Below, piece by piece: positions 28,346-43,033 of a stretch of 64,000 nucleotides of DNA (its first letter is position 1; each line of letters opens with the position of its first letter). The notes beneath the pieces were generated by a model. That model was given only the letters and a program-made list of their open reading frames with translations, ran no database searches and was not told where the DNA came from. The stretch is from Eriocheir sinensis. Lineage: Eukaryota > Arthropoda > Malacostraca > Decapoda > Varunidae. Made by a program: the position numbers and the translations under genes. The stretch is from positions 442,753-506,752 of the forward strand of contig NW_026111206.1 in the NCBI RefSeq assembly GCF_024679095.1. The letters run 5' to 3'.

Positions 28346-30704
28346 ATATCTATTTATTTTAAAACAAAATCAAATATTTTATGTTTTTTTCGTATATATA
28401 TTTTTATAAAAAATGCGTTCTTTTATGGGTATTTTGCATCTTAATTTTCATACAAATTTACATTATTTTATTAATATTTTCTGTATTTATTTTGATACGA
28501 TTTTACATTATTTTATTTATGTTTTGTATATATTTTTTTATACATATTTACATTATTTAATGTGATTTTTGTATATATATTTGATACATATTTACGTTAT
28601 TTTAAGTTATTTTATGTGTATTTGTTTATATATTTTGACACAAATTTACAATATTTTATGGGTATTTTGTATATATATTTCAAAAGAAATTTACCTAGTT
28701 TTATATGTATTTTGAATATCTATTTTCATACAAACTCAAATTATTTTTATGTATTTTTGTATATATTTCAATACAAATTTTAGTTATATTATGTTTATTT
28801 TGTAAATCTATTTTCATTCAAATATATATTATTTTATTGGTATTTTGTTGATTTATATTGATACGAATTTACATTATTTTATATGTACGTTGTATATATA
28901 TTTTTATACGCATTTACATTATTTAATATTTATTTTGAATATATAATTTTATACAAATTCATGGTATTTTATGTGTATTTGTATATATATTTTCATATAA
29001 ATTTACATTATTTTATGTGTATTTTGTACATATATTTCATTACAAATTTACCTTATTTTATGTTTATTTTGTATGTGTATTTTGTACATTTATATTTATA
29101 CAAATACACATTCTTTTATTGGTATTTTGTTTATTTATTTTGTTTCGAATTTACATTATTTTATGTGTATTTTGTTTACATTTTTTTAGACGTATTTACT
29201 TAATTTTATGTGTATTTTGTATATATATTTTTATAGAAATCTACGTTATTTTATGTGTATTCGTATATATATTTTGAAACAAATTTACATTGTTTTATAT
29301 GCATTTTTGCATATCTCTTTCAACAGAAGTTTACCTTATTGTATGTGCATTTTGTATATTTATTTCAATACAAATTTAAATATTTTATGTGTATACATGT
29401 ACAAAAAATACATAAAATAATGTAGATTTGTATGAAATGAAAACAAATACATTTTATATAAAATATATATACAAAATACTCATAGAATAATGTAAAATCA
29501 TATTAAAATAAATACACAGAATATCAATAAAATAATGTGAATTTGTATGAAAATAAAGATGCAAAATACCCATAAAATAAAGCATATTTTTATAAAAATA
29601 TATATACAAAAATACACATAGATTAATCAAATTAGTATTAAAATTAATATACAAAATGCACATACAATAAGGTAAATTTGTATTGAAAAAATATGCAAAA
29701 TACACATAAAATAATGTAAATTTGTTTCAAAATATATATACGAATACACATATAATAACGTAGATTTCTATAGAAATATATATACAAAATACACTTGAAA
29801 TAATGTAAATACGTATAAAAATATATATACAGAATACACATTAAATAATGTTAATTCGTGTCAAAATAAATAAACAAAGAATGTGTGTTTGTATGAAATT
29901 AGATATACAAAATACACATAAAATAGCCTAAATTTGCATAAAACTATAAACAAAAATACACAAAAATAATTTAAACTTGTATGAAAATAAATATACAAAA
30001 AACATATAAAATTAGGTAAATTTGTATTGAAATACATATACAAAATACACATAAAATAATGTAAATTTGAATGAAAATATATAAACATATAGACTTAAAA
30101 TAACGTAAATTTGTATCAAATATATATACAAAAAACACATTAAATAATTTAAATATGTATAAAAAAATATATACAAAACACAAATAAAATAATGTAAAAT
30201 CGTATAAAAAAAATACAGAAAATATTAATTAAATAATGTAAATTTGTATGAAAATTAAGATGCAAAATACCCATAAAATAACGCATTTTTTATAATGTAT
30301 TAAAATAAATAGATATAGAAAATACACATAAAATAAGCTAAATTAAATGAAAAATATATACAAAATACACATAGAATAATGTAAAATCGTATCAAAATAA
30401 ATACACAGAATATCAATAAAATAATGTAATTTTGAATGAAAATAAAGATGAAAAATACCCATAAAATAAAGCATATTTTTTTAAAAATACATATACAAAA
30501 ATACACATAGAATAATTAAATTTGTATTAATATTAATATACAAAATGCACGTACAATAAGGTAAATTTGTATTGAAAAAATTTACAAAATTCACATTAAA
30601 GCGTAAATTTGTTTAAAAATCTATAAACGAATACACAAAAAATAACGTAGATTTCTATAGAAATATATATACAAAATACACATGAAATGATGTAAATACG
30701 TATA

Positions 30705-30804
<100 letters not shown>

Positions 30805-31499
30805 AAATACACATTAAATAATTTAAATTCTCGACAAAATAAATAAACAAAATATCAATAATAGAATGTGTATTTGTATGAAAATAGATATACAAAATAC
30901 TCATAAAATAACCTAAGTTTGTATAAAACTATATACAAAAATACACAAAAATAATTTAAATTTGTATGAAAATAAATATACAAAATACACATAAAATTAG
31001 GTAAATTTGTATTGAAATACATATACAAAATACACATAAAATAATGGAAATTTGAATGAAAATATATAAACATATACACTTAAAATAACGTAAATTTGTA
31101 TCAAATATATATAGAAAATACTAATTAAATAATGTAAATATGTATAAAAAAATATATACAAAACACAAATAGAATAATGAAAAATCGTATCAAAATAAAT
31201 ACACAGAATATTAATTAAATAATGTAAATTTGTATGAAAATAAAGATGCAAAATAGCCATAAAATAACACATTTTTTTATAAAAATATATATACCAAAAT
31301 ACATATAAAATATTAAAATTTGTATTAAAATAAATATAAAAAATGCACATACTGTAAGGTAAATTTGTATTGAAACATATATGCAAAATAAATATAAAAC
31401 AATGTATTTGTTTAAATATATAAAAATATACAAAATACACATAAAATGAAGTAAATACGTATAAAAAAATGAATACAAAATACACATAAAAATCGTATC

Positions 31500-31553
31500 A
31501 AAATAAATAAACAAAATACCAGTAAAAATACTGGTATTTTGTTTATTTATTTT
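31500..31553. repeat. Perfect hairpin, 25-bp stem, 4-base loop
   Basis: Left stem 31,500-31,524 ends ACCAGTA, loop is AAAA, right stem 31,529-31,553 begins TACTGGT. It sits exactly at a reverse-to-forward switch and marks the inner end of the right arm of inverted repeat C. Confidence 0.95.
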
Positions 31554-34005
31554 GTTTCGAGTTTATATTATTTATGTGTATTTTGTTTACATTTTTTTAT
31601 ACGTATTTACCTAATTTTATGTGTATTTTGTATATATATTTTTATAGAAATCTACGTTATTTTATGTGTATTCGTATATATATTTTGAAACAAATTTACA
31701 ATTTTTTATATGTATTTTTGCATATCTCTTTCAACAGAAGTTTACCTTATTGTATGTGCATTTTGTATATTTATTTCAATACAAATTTAAATATTTTATG
31801 TGTATTTTGGTATATATATTTTTATAAGAAATGCGCTATTTGATGGGAATTTTGCATCTTTATTCTCATACAAATTTACATTATTTTATTGATATTCGGT
31901 GTATTTATTTTGATACGATTTTACATTATTCTATTTGTTTTTTTGTATAATTTTTTTTTTATACATATTTACATTATTTAATGTGTATCTTGCATATATA
32001 TTACATACAAATTTATTATCTACTATTTATTTTCATACAAATACACATTCTTTTCATGATATTTTGTTTATTTATTTTGTCACGAATTTACATTACTTAA
32101 TATGTATTTTATATATATATATATATATATATTTTTATACGTATTTACATAATTTCATGTGTATTTTGTATATATATTTCTATAGAAATCTACGTTATTT
32201 TATGTGTATTCGTATATATATTTTGAAACAAATTTACACTGTTTTATTTGTATTTTACGTTTTTTTTCAATACAAATTTACCTTATTGTATGTGTGCATT
32301 TTGTATATTAATTTTAATACAAATTTAATTATTCTATGTGTATTTTTGTATATGCATTTAAAAAAAAAATGCTTTATCATATGGGTATTTTGCATCTTTA
32401 TTTTCATACAAATTTAAATTATTTTATTGATATTCTCTGTACCTATTTTGATACGATTTTACATTATTCTATATATAACAAAAATAAATACAGAATACAC
32501 AAAAATAGATATGCAAAATACATATAAACAATGTAAATTTGTTTCAAAATATATATACGAATACACATGAAATAAGGTAGATTTCTATAAAAATATATAT
32601 ACAAAATAAACATAAAATTAAGTAAATACGTATAAAAAATGTATACAAAATACACATAAAATAATGTAAATTAGTATCAAAATAAATAAACAAAATACCA
32701 ATAAAAGAATGTATATTTGTATAAATATATATATTTATACAAAATACACATTAAATAATATAAATTTGTTTAAAACTATACAAAATACAGATGAAATGAT
32801 GTAAATACGTATAAAAAATATATATACAAAATACACATTAAATAATGTAAACTCGCGTCAAAATAAATAAACAAAATATCAATAAAAGAATATGTATTTG
32901 TATGAAAATAGATATACAAAATACACATAAAATAAACTAAATTTGTATCAAACTATATACAAAAATACACAAAAATATTTTAAATTTGTATGAAAATAAA
33001 AATATAAAATACACATAAAATTAGGTAAATTTGTATTGAAATACATACACAAAATACACATAAAATAATGTAAATTTGAATGAAAATACATAAACAAATA
33101 CACTTAAAATAACGTAAATTTGTATAAAAAAATATGTACAAAACACAAATAGAATAATGTAAAATCGTATCAAAATAAATACACAGAATATTAATAAAAT
33201 AATGTAAATATGTATGAAAATAAAGAAGCAAAATACCCATAAAATAACGCATTTTTTTTTTTTTATAAAAATATATATACCAAAATACACATCAAAAAAT
33301 TAAATTTGTATTAAAATAAATATACAAAAAACACATACAATAAGGTAAATTTGTATTGAAATAGATATAAAAAATACATATAAAATAATGTAAATTTGTT
33401 TCAAAATATATATACGAATACACATAAAATAACGTAGATTTCTATAAAAAAAAATATATACAAAATACACAGAAAATGAAGTAAATACGTATAAAAAAAT
33501 GTATACAAAAAACACATAAAATAATGTAAATTCGTATCAAAATAAATAAAAAAATACCAATAAAAGAATGTGTATTTGTATAAATATAAATATACAAAAT
33601 ACACATAAAATAACGTAAATTTATATAAAACTATATACAAAAATACACAGAAGTAATTAAATTTGTATGAAAATATATACAAAACACACACAAAATAAGC
33701 TAAATTTGAATTGAAATATATATACAAAATACATGAAATAAAGTAAATTTGTATCAAAATATTTATACAAATGCACATATAATAACGTAAATTTGTATGA
33801 AAATATATAAACAAAATACACATTAAATAATGTAAATACGTATAAAAAAATATGTACAAAATACACATATAATCATTTAATTCGTATCAAAATAAATAAA
33901 CAAAATACCAATATAATAATATAAATTTGTATGAGTATACGTGTATGTTGCATATTTTTTCAATACAAATTTACCTTATTATATACGCATTTTGTATATT
34001 AATTT
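31538..34005 (-). repeat. Satellite inverted repeat C, right arm (2.46 kb)
   Basis: Partner of 25,885-28,345; separated from it by about 3.2 kb of further satellite in both orientations. Confidence 0.85.
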
Positions 34006-36266
34006 TAATACAAATCTAATTATTCGATGTGTATTTTTGTATCTGTATTTTTATAAACATATGCTTTATTTTTTGGGTATTTTGCATCTTTATTTTCATA
34101 CAAATTTACATTATTTTATTGATATTCTGCTCATTCATTTTGATACGAATTGACATTATTCAATGTGTATTTTGTATATATTTTTCATACAAATTTACGT
34201 TATTTTATGTGTATTTGTTTATATATTTTGACACAAATTTACAATATTTTATGGGTATTTTGTACATACATTTCAAAAGAAATTTACCTAATTTTATTTG
34301 TATTTTGTATATCTATTTTCATACAAACTCAAATTATTTCTATGTATTTTTGAATGTATTTTAATACAAATTTTAGTTATGTTATGTGTATTTTGTAAAT
34401 TTATTTTCATTCAAATATATATTATTTTATTGGTGTTTTGTTGATTTATATTGATACGAATTTACATTATTTTATATGTACTTTGTATATATATTTTTAT
34501 ACGCTTTTACATTATTTAATATTTATTTTGAATATATATTTTTATACAAATTCATGGTATTTTATGTGTATTTGTATATATATTTTTATATAAATTTACA
34601 TTATTTGATGTGTATTTTGTACATATATTTTTTTACAAATCTACCTTATTTTATGTTTATTTTGTATGTGTATTTTGTATATTTATATTTATCCAAATAC
34701 ACATTCTTTTATTGGTATTTTGTTTATTTATTTTAATTCGAATTTACATTATTTTATGTGTATTTTGAATACATTTTTTTATACGTATTTACTTAATTTT
34801 ATGTGTATTTTGTATATAAATTTTTATAGAAATCTACGTTTTTTTATTTGTATTCGTACATATATTTTGAAACAAATTTTCATTGTTTTATATGTATTTT
34901 TGCATATCTCTTTCAATACAAATTTACCTTATTGTATATGCATTTTGTATATTTATTTCAATGCAAATTTAAATATTTTATGTGTATTTTGGTATATATA
35001 TTTTTATAAGATTACGAAAATTTGAATAAAAATATATACAAAAAAACAAAAAAATAAATTTCAATTTGTATGAAAATAGATTTACAAAATACACATATAA
35101 TTAATTAAATTTATATTTAAATACATGTACAAAATACACATAAAATAATGTAAATTTGTATGAAATGAAAACAAATTCACATAAAACTCGGTTCAAAATA
35201 AATAAACAAAATATCAATAAAAGAATGTGTATTTGTATGAAAATAGATATACAAAATACACATAAAATTACCTAAAATTTGTATCAAACTATAAACAAAA
35301 ATACACAAAAATATTTTAAATTTGTATGAAAATAAATACACAAAATACACATAAAATTAGGTAAATTTGTATTGAAATACATACAAAAAATACACATAAA
35401 ATAATGTAAATTTGAATGAAAATACATAAACAAATACACTTAAAATAACGTAAATTTGTATAAAAAAAATATGTACAAAACACAAATAGAATAATGTAAA
35501 ATCGTATCAAAATAAATACACAGAATATTAATAAAATAATGTAAATTTGTATGAAAATAAAGAAGCAAAATACCCATAAAATAACGCATTTTTTTTATTT
35601 ATAAAAATATATATACCAAAATACACATCAAAAAATTAAATTTGTATTTAAATAAGTATACAAAAAACACATACAATAAGGTAAATTTGTATTGAAATAG
35701 ATATGCAAAATACATATAAAACAATGTAAGTTTGTTTCAAAATATATATACGAATACACATAAAATAACGTAGATTTCTATAAAAATATATATACAAAAT
35801 ACACATAAAATGAAGTAAATACGTATAAAATTGTATACAAAATACACATAAAATAATGTAAATTCGTATCAAAATAAATAAACAAAATACCAATAAAGAA
35901 TGTGTATTTGTATAAATATAAATATACAAAATAGACATAAAATAACGTAAATTTGTATAAAGCTATATACAAAATACACAGAAGTAATTAAATTTGTATG
36001 AAAATATATACAAAATACACACAAAATAAGCTAAATTTGAATTGAAATATATACAAAATACATGAAATAAGTAAATTTGTATCAAAATATTTATACAAAT
36101 ACATATAATAACGTAAATTTGTATGAAAATATATAAACAAAATACACATTAAATAATGTAAATACGTGTAAAAAAATATGTACAAAATACACATATAATC
36201 ATGTAATTCGTATCAAAATAAATAAACAAAATACCAATAAAATAATATAAATTTGTATGAGTAAAC
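33941..36266 (+). repeat. 2.32-kb compound tandem unit, copy 1
   Basis: Starts at GTGTATGTTGCATATTTTTT. It has a forward half of about 1.07 kb, a switch at ATTACGAAAATTTG (35,011) and a reverse half of about 1.25 kb ending TTTGTATGAGTAAAC. Copy 2 at 36,627-38,950 has almost the same length and the same switch. Confidence 0.87.
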
Positions 36267-36626
36267 GTGTATGTTGCATATTTTTCAATACAAATTTACC
36301 TTATTATATACGCATTTTGTATATTAATTTTAATATAAATTTAATTATTCGATGTGTATTTTGTATCTGTATTTTTATAAGCATATGCTTTATTTGTTGG
36401 GTATTTTGCATCTTTATTTTCATACAAATTTACATTATTTTATTGATATTCTGCTCATTCATTTTGATACGAATTGACATTATTCTATGTGTATTTTGTA
36501 TATATTTTCATACAAATTTACGTTATTTTATGTTTAAATATGTACAAAATACATATAATCATGTAATTCGTATCAAAATAAATAAACAAAATACCAATAA
36601 AATAATATAAATTTGTATGAGTAAAC
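36267..36626 (+). repeat. Deleted copy (360 bp) of the 2.32-kb unit
   Basis: Carries only the first about 265 bp and last about 95 bp of the unit, joined at 36,531. About 1.96 kb, including the normal switch point, is missing. Confidence 0.83.
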
Positions 36627-38950
36627 GTGTATGTTGCATATTTTTTCAATACAAATTTACCTTATTATATACGCATTTTGTATATTAATTTTAATACAAA
36701 TTTAATTATTCGATGTGTATTTTTGTATCTGTATTTTTATAAACATATGCTTTATTTTTTGGGTATTTTGCATCTTTATTTTCATACAAATTTACATTAT
36801 TTTATTGATATTCTGCTCATTCATTTTGATACGAATTGACATTATTCTATGTGTATTTTGTATATATTTTTCATACAAATTTACGTTATTTTATGTGTAT
36901 TTGTTTATATATTTTGACACAAATTTACAATATTTTATTGGTATTTTGTATATACATTTCAAAAGAAATTTACCTAGTTTTATGTGTATTTTGTATATCT
37001 ATTTTCATACAAACTCAAATTATTTCTATGTATTTTTGTATATATTTTAATACAAATTTTAGTTATGTTATAAGTGTTTTGTAAATTTATTTTCATTCAA
37101 ATATATATTATTTTATTGGTGTTTTGTTGATTTATTTTGATACGAATTTACATTATTTTATATGTACTTTGTATATATATTTTTATACGCTTTTACATTA
37201 TTTAATATTTATTTTGAATATATATTTTTATACAAATTCATGGTATTTTATGTGTATTTGTATATATATTTTTATATAAATTTACATTATTTTATGTGTA
37301 TTTTGTACATATATTTTTTTACAAATCTACCTTATTTTATGTTTATTTTGTATGTGTATTTTGTATATTTATATTTATCCAAATACACATTCTTTTATTG
37401 GTATTTTGTTTATTTATTTTAATTCGAATTTACATTATTTTATGTGTATTTTGTATACATTTTTTTATACGTATTTACGTAATTTTAAGTGTATTTTGTA
37501 TATATATTTTTATAAAAATCTACGTTTTTTTATTTGTATTCGTATATATATATTGAAACAAATTTACATTGTTTTATATGTATTTTTGCATATCTCTTTC
37601 AATACAAATTTACCTTATTGTATGTGCATTTTGTATATTTATTTCAATGCAAATTTAAATATATGATGTATATTTTGGTATATATATTTTTATAAGATTA
37701 CGAAAATTTGAATAAAAATCTATACAAAAAAACAAAAAAATAAATTTCAATTTGTATGAAAATAGATATACAAAATACACATATAATTAGTTAAATGTAT
37801 TTAAATACATGTACAAAATACATAAAATAATGTAAATTTTTATGAAATGAAAACAAATTCACATAAAATTCGCGTCAAAATAAATAAACAAAATATCAAT
37901 AAAAGAATGTGTATTTGTATGAAAATAGATATACAAAATACACATAAAATAACCTAAATTTGTATCAAACTATGTACAAAAATACACAAAAATATTTTAA
38001 ATTTGTATGAAAATAAATATACAAAATACACATAAAATTAGGTAAATTTGTATTGAAATACATACACAAAATACACATAAAATAATGTAAATTTGAATGA
38101 AAATACATAAACAAATACACTTAAAATAACGTTAATTTGTATAAAAAAAATATGTACAAAACACAAATAGAATAATGTAAAATCGTATCAAAATAAATTC
38201 ACAGAATATTAATAAAATAATGTAAATTTGTATGAAAATAAAGAAGCAAAATACCCAAAAAATAACGCTTTTTTTTTATAAAAATATATATACCAAAATA
38301 CACATCAAAAAATTAAATTTGTATTAAAATAAATATACAAAAAACACATACAATAAGGTAAATTTGTATTGAAATAGATATGCAAAATACATATAAAACA
38401 ATGTAAGTTTGTTTCAAAATATATATACGAATACACATAAAATAAAGTAGATTTCTATAAAAATATATATACAAAATACACATAAAATGAAGTAAATACG
38501 TATAAAAAAATGTATACAAAAAACACATAAAATAATGTAAATTCGTATCAAAATAAATAAACAAAATACCTATAAAAGAACGTGTATTTGTATAAATATA
38601 AATATACAAAATACACATAAAATAACGTAAATTTATATAAAACTATATACAAAAATACACAGAAGTAATTAAATTTGTATGAAAATATATACAAAATACA
38701 CACAAAATAAGCTAAATTTGAATTGAAATATATATACAAAATACATGAAATAAAGTAAATTTGTATCAAAATATTTATACAAATACACATATAATAACGT
38801 AAATTTGTATGAAACTATATAAACAAAATACACATTAAATAATGTAAATACGTATAAAAAATATGTACAAAATACACATATAATCATGTAATTCGTATCA
38901 AAATAAATAAAAAAATACCAATAAAATAATATAAATTTGTATGAGTAAAC
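36627..38950 (+). repeat. 2.32-kb compound tandem unit, copy 2
   Basis: Full-length partner of 33,941-36,266. A further start follows at 38,951 but lacks about 450 bp early on and does not switch at the expected place, continuing forward to about 41,560. Confidence 0.87.
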
Positions 38951-41900
38951 GTGTATGTTGCATATTTTTTCAATACAAATTTACCTTATTATATACGCAT
39001 TTTGTATATTAATTTTAATACAAATTCAATTATTCGATGTGTTTTTTTGTATCTGTATTTGTATACATATTTTTATACGCTTTTATTTAATATTTATTTT
39101 GAATATATATTTTTATACAAATTCATGGTATTTTATGTGTATTTGTATATATATTTTTATATAAATTTACATTATTTTATGTGTATTTTGTACATATATT
39201 TTTTTACAAATCTACCTTATTTTATGTTTATTTTGTATGTGTATTTTGTATATTTATATTTATCCAAATACACATTCTTTTATTGGTATTTTGTTTTTTT
39301 ATTTTAATTCGAATTTACATTATTTTATGTGTATTTTGTATACATTTTTTTATACGTATTTACTTAGTTTTATATGTATTTTGTATATATATTTTTATAG
39401 ATATCTACGTTTTTTTATTTGTATTCGTATATATATTTTGAAACAAATTTACATTGTTTTATATGTATTTTTGCATATCTCTTTCAATAGAAGTTTACCT
39501 TATTGTATGTGCATTTTGTATATTTATTTCAATACAAATTTAAATATTTTATGTGTATTTTGGTATATATATTTTTATAAGAAATGCGCTATTTGATGGG
39601 AATTTTGCATCTTTATTTTCATACAAATTTACATTATTTTATTAATATTCGGTGTATTTATTTTGATACGATATTACATTATTCTATTTGTTTTTTGTAT
39701 ATATGTTTTTTTTATACATATTTACATTATTTAATGTATATCTTGCATATATATTTCATACAAATTTATTATCTATTATTTATTTTCATACAAATACACA
39801 TTCTTTTCATGATATTTTGTTTATTTATTTTGACACGAATTTACATTATTTCATATGTATTTTTTATATATATTTTTTATACGTATTTACATAATTTCAT
39901 ATGTATTTTGTATATATATTTCTATAGAAATCTACTTTTTTTTGTGTATTCGTATATATATTTTGAAACAAATTTACATTGTTTTATATGTATTTTTGAA
40001 TATCTCTTTCAATACAAATTTACCTTACTGTATATGCATTTTGTATATTTATTTCAATACAAATTTAAATATTTTAAATATTTTAAATATATGTGTATTT
40101 TTGTAAATATATTTTTATAAAAAATGCGATAATTTTTGGGAATTTTGCATCTTTATTTTCATACAAATTTACATTATTTAATTGATATTCTGTGTATTTA
40201 TTTTGATACGATTTTACATTATTCTATTTGTTTTTTGTATATATATTTTTTATACAGATTTACATTATTTAATGTGTATCTTGCATATATTTTTTATACA
40301 AATTTACGTTATTTTAAGTGTATTTGATTATATATTTTCATTCAAATTTACATTATTTGATGTGTATTTTGTATATGTATTTCAATACAAATTTACCTAA
40401 TTTTATGTGTATTTTGTATCTTTCTTTTCAAACAAATTTAAATTATTTTTGTGTATTTTTGTATATAGTTTTATACAAATTTAGGTGATTTTTTGTACGC
40501 ATTTACATTATTATTTATATGTATTTTGTATATGTTTTCTCATAGAAATTTACATTATTTTATTGGTATTTTGTCTATTTATTTTAATTCGAGTTACATG
40601 ATTATATGTGTATTTTTTACATTTTTTTATACGTATTTACATTATTTAATGTGTATTTTGTTTATATATTTTTATACAAATTTACGTTATTATATGTGTA
40701 TTTGTATAGGTATTTTGATACAAATTTACATTATTTTATGTATTTTGTATATATATTTCAATTCAAATTTAGCTTATTTTATGTGTATTTTGTATATCTA
40801 TTTATTTTAATACAAAATCAAATATCTTATGTTTTTTCGTATATATATTTTTTTAAAAAATGCGTTATTTTATGGGTATTTTGCATCTTAATTTTCATAC
40901 AAATTTACATTATTTGATTAATATTTTCTGAATTTATTTTGATACAATTTTACATTATTTTATTTGTGTTATGTATATATTTTTTTTATACATATTTACA
41001 TTATTTAATGTTTTTTTTTTGTATATATATTTGATACAAATTTACGTTATTTTAAGTATATATGTTTATACATTTTCATTCAAATTTACATTATTTTATG
41101 TGTATTTTGTATATGTATTTCAATACAAATTTACCTATTTTCATATGTTTTTTGTATATTTATTTTTGTGTATTTTTGTATATAGTTTTATACAAATTTA
41201 GGTTATTTTATGTGTATTTTGGATATCTATTTTCATACAAATACACATTCTTTTCATGATATTTTGTTTATTTATTTTGACACGAATTAACATTATTTAA
41301 TGTGTATTTTGTATATATATGTTTTTATACGTATTTACATTATTTCAAGTGTATTTTGTATATATATTTCTATGGAAATCTGCGTTATTTTATGTGTATT
41401 CGAATATATATTTTGAAACAAATTTACATTGTTTTATGTGTATTTTTAATTTTTTTTCAATAAAAATTTACCTTATTGTATGTGCATTTTGTATATTAAT
41501 TTTAATACAAATTTGATTAATCTATGTGTATTTTTGTATATGTATTTTTATAAAAACATGTAATTACTTAAATTTGTATTTAAATACATGTACAAAATAC
41601 ACATAAAATAATGTAAATTTGTATGAAATGAAAACAAATTCACATAAAATAACGTACATTTGTATAAAATAGATATACAAAATAATTTTGTGTATTTTGT
41701 ATATTTATTTTCATACAAATTTAAATTATTTTTGTGTATTTTTGTATATAGTTTTATACAAACTAAGGATATTTTATGAGTATTTTGTATATCTATTTTC
41801 ATACAAATACACATTCTTTTATTGATATTTTGTTTATTTTTTTTGACGAGAATTTAAATTATTTAATGTGTATTTTGTATATATATTTTTATACGTATTT

Positions 41901-43033
41901 ACATCATTTCATGTGTATTTTGTATATATATTTCTATAGAAATCTACGTTATATTATGTGTATTCGTATATAGATATTTAAACAAATTTACACTTTTATG
42001 TGTATTTTGCATATTTTTTCAATACAAATTTACCTTATTGTATATGCATTTTGTATATTAATTTTAATACAAATTTAATTATTCTATGTGTATTTTTGTA
42101 TATGTATTTTTATAAAAATATGCTTTATTTTATGGGAATTTTGCATCTTTATTTTCATACAAATTTACGTTATTTTATTGATATTCTGCTCATTCATTTT
42201 GATACGATTTGATATTATTCTATGTGTATTTTGTATGTATTTTTAAAACAAATTTATGTTATTTTATGTGTATTTGTTTATATATTCTGACACAAATTTA
42301 CAACATTTTATGGGTATTTTGTATATATATTTCAAAAGAAATTTACCTAGTTTTATGTGTATTTTGAATATCTATTTTCATACAAACTCAAATTATTTTT
42401 ATGTATTTTTGTATATATTTCAATACAAATTTTAGTTATGTTATGTGTATTTTGTAAATCTATTTTCATTCAAATATATATTATTTTATTGATATTTTGT
42501 TGATTTATATTGATACGAATTTACATTATTTTATATGTACTTTTTATATATATTTTTATACGCATTTACATTATTTAATATTTATTTTGAATATATAATT
42601 TTATACAAATTCATGGTATTTTATGTGTATTTGTATATATATTTTCATATAAATTTACATTATTTTATGAGTATTTTGTACATATATTTCATTACAAATT
42701 TACCTTATTTTATGTTTTTTTTGTATGTGTATTTTGTACATTTATATTTATACAAATACACATTCTTTTATTGGTATTTTGTTTATTTATTTAGTTTCGA
42801 ATTCTATGTGTATTTTTGTATATGTATTTAAAAAAAAAAATGCTTTATCTTATGGGTATTTTGCATCTTTGTTTTCATACAAATTTAAATTATTTTATTG
42901 ATATTCTGTGTACTTATTTTGATACGATTTTACATTATTCTATGTATAACAAAAATAAATACAGAATACACAAAAATAGATATGCAAAATACATATAAAC
43001 AATGTAAATTTGTTTCAAAATATATATACGAAT

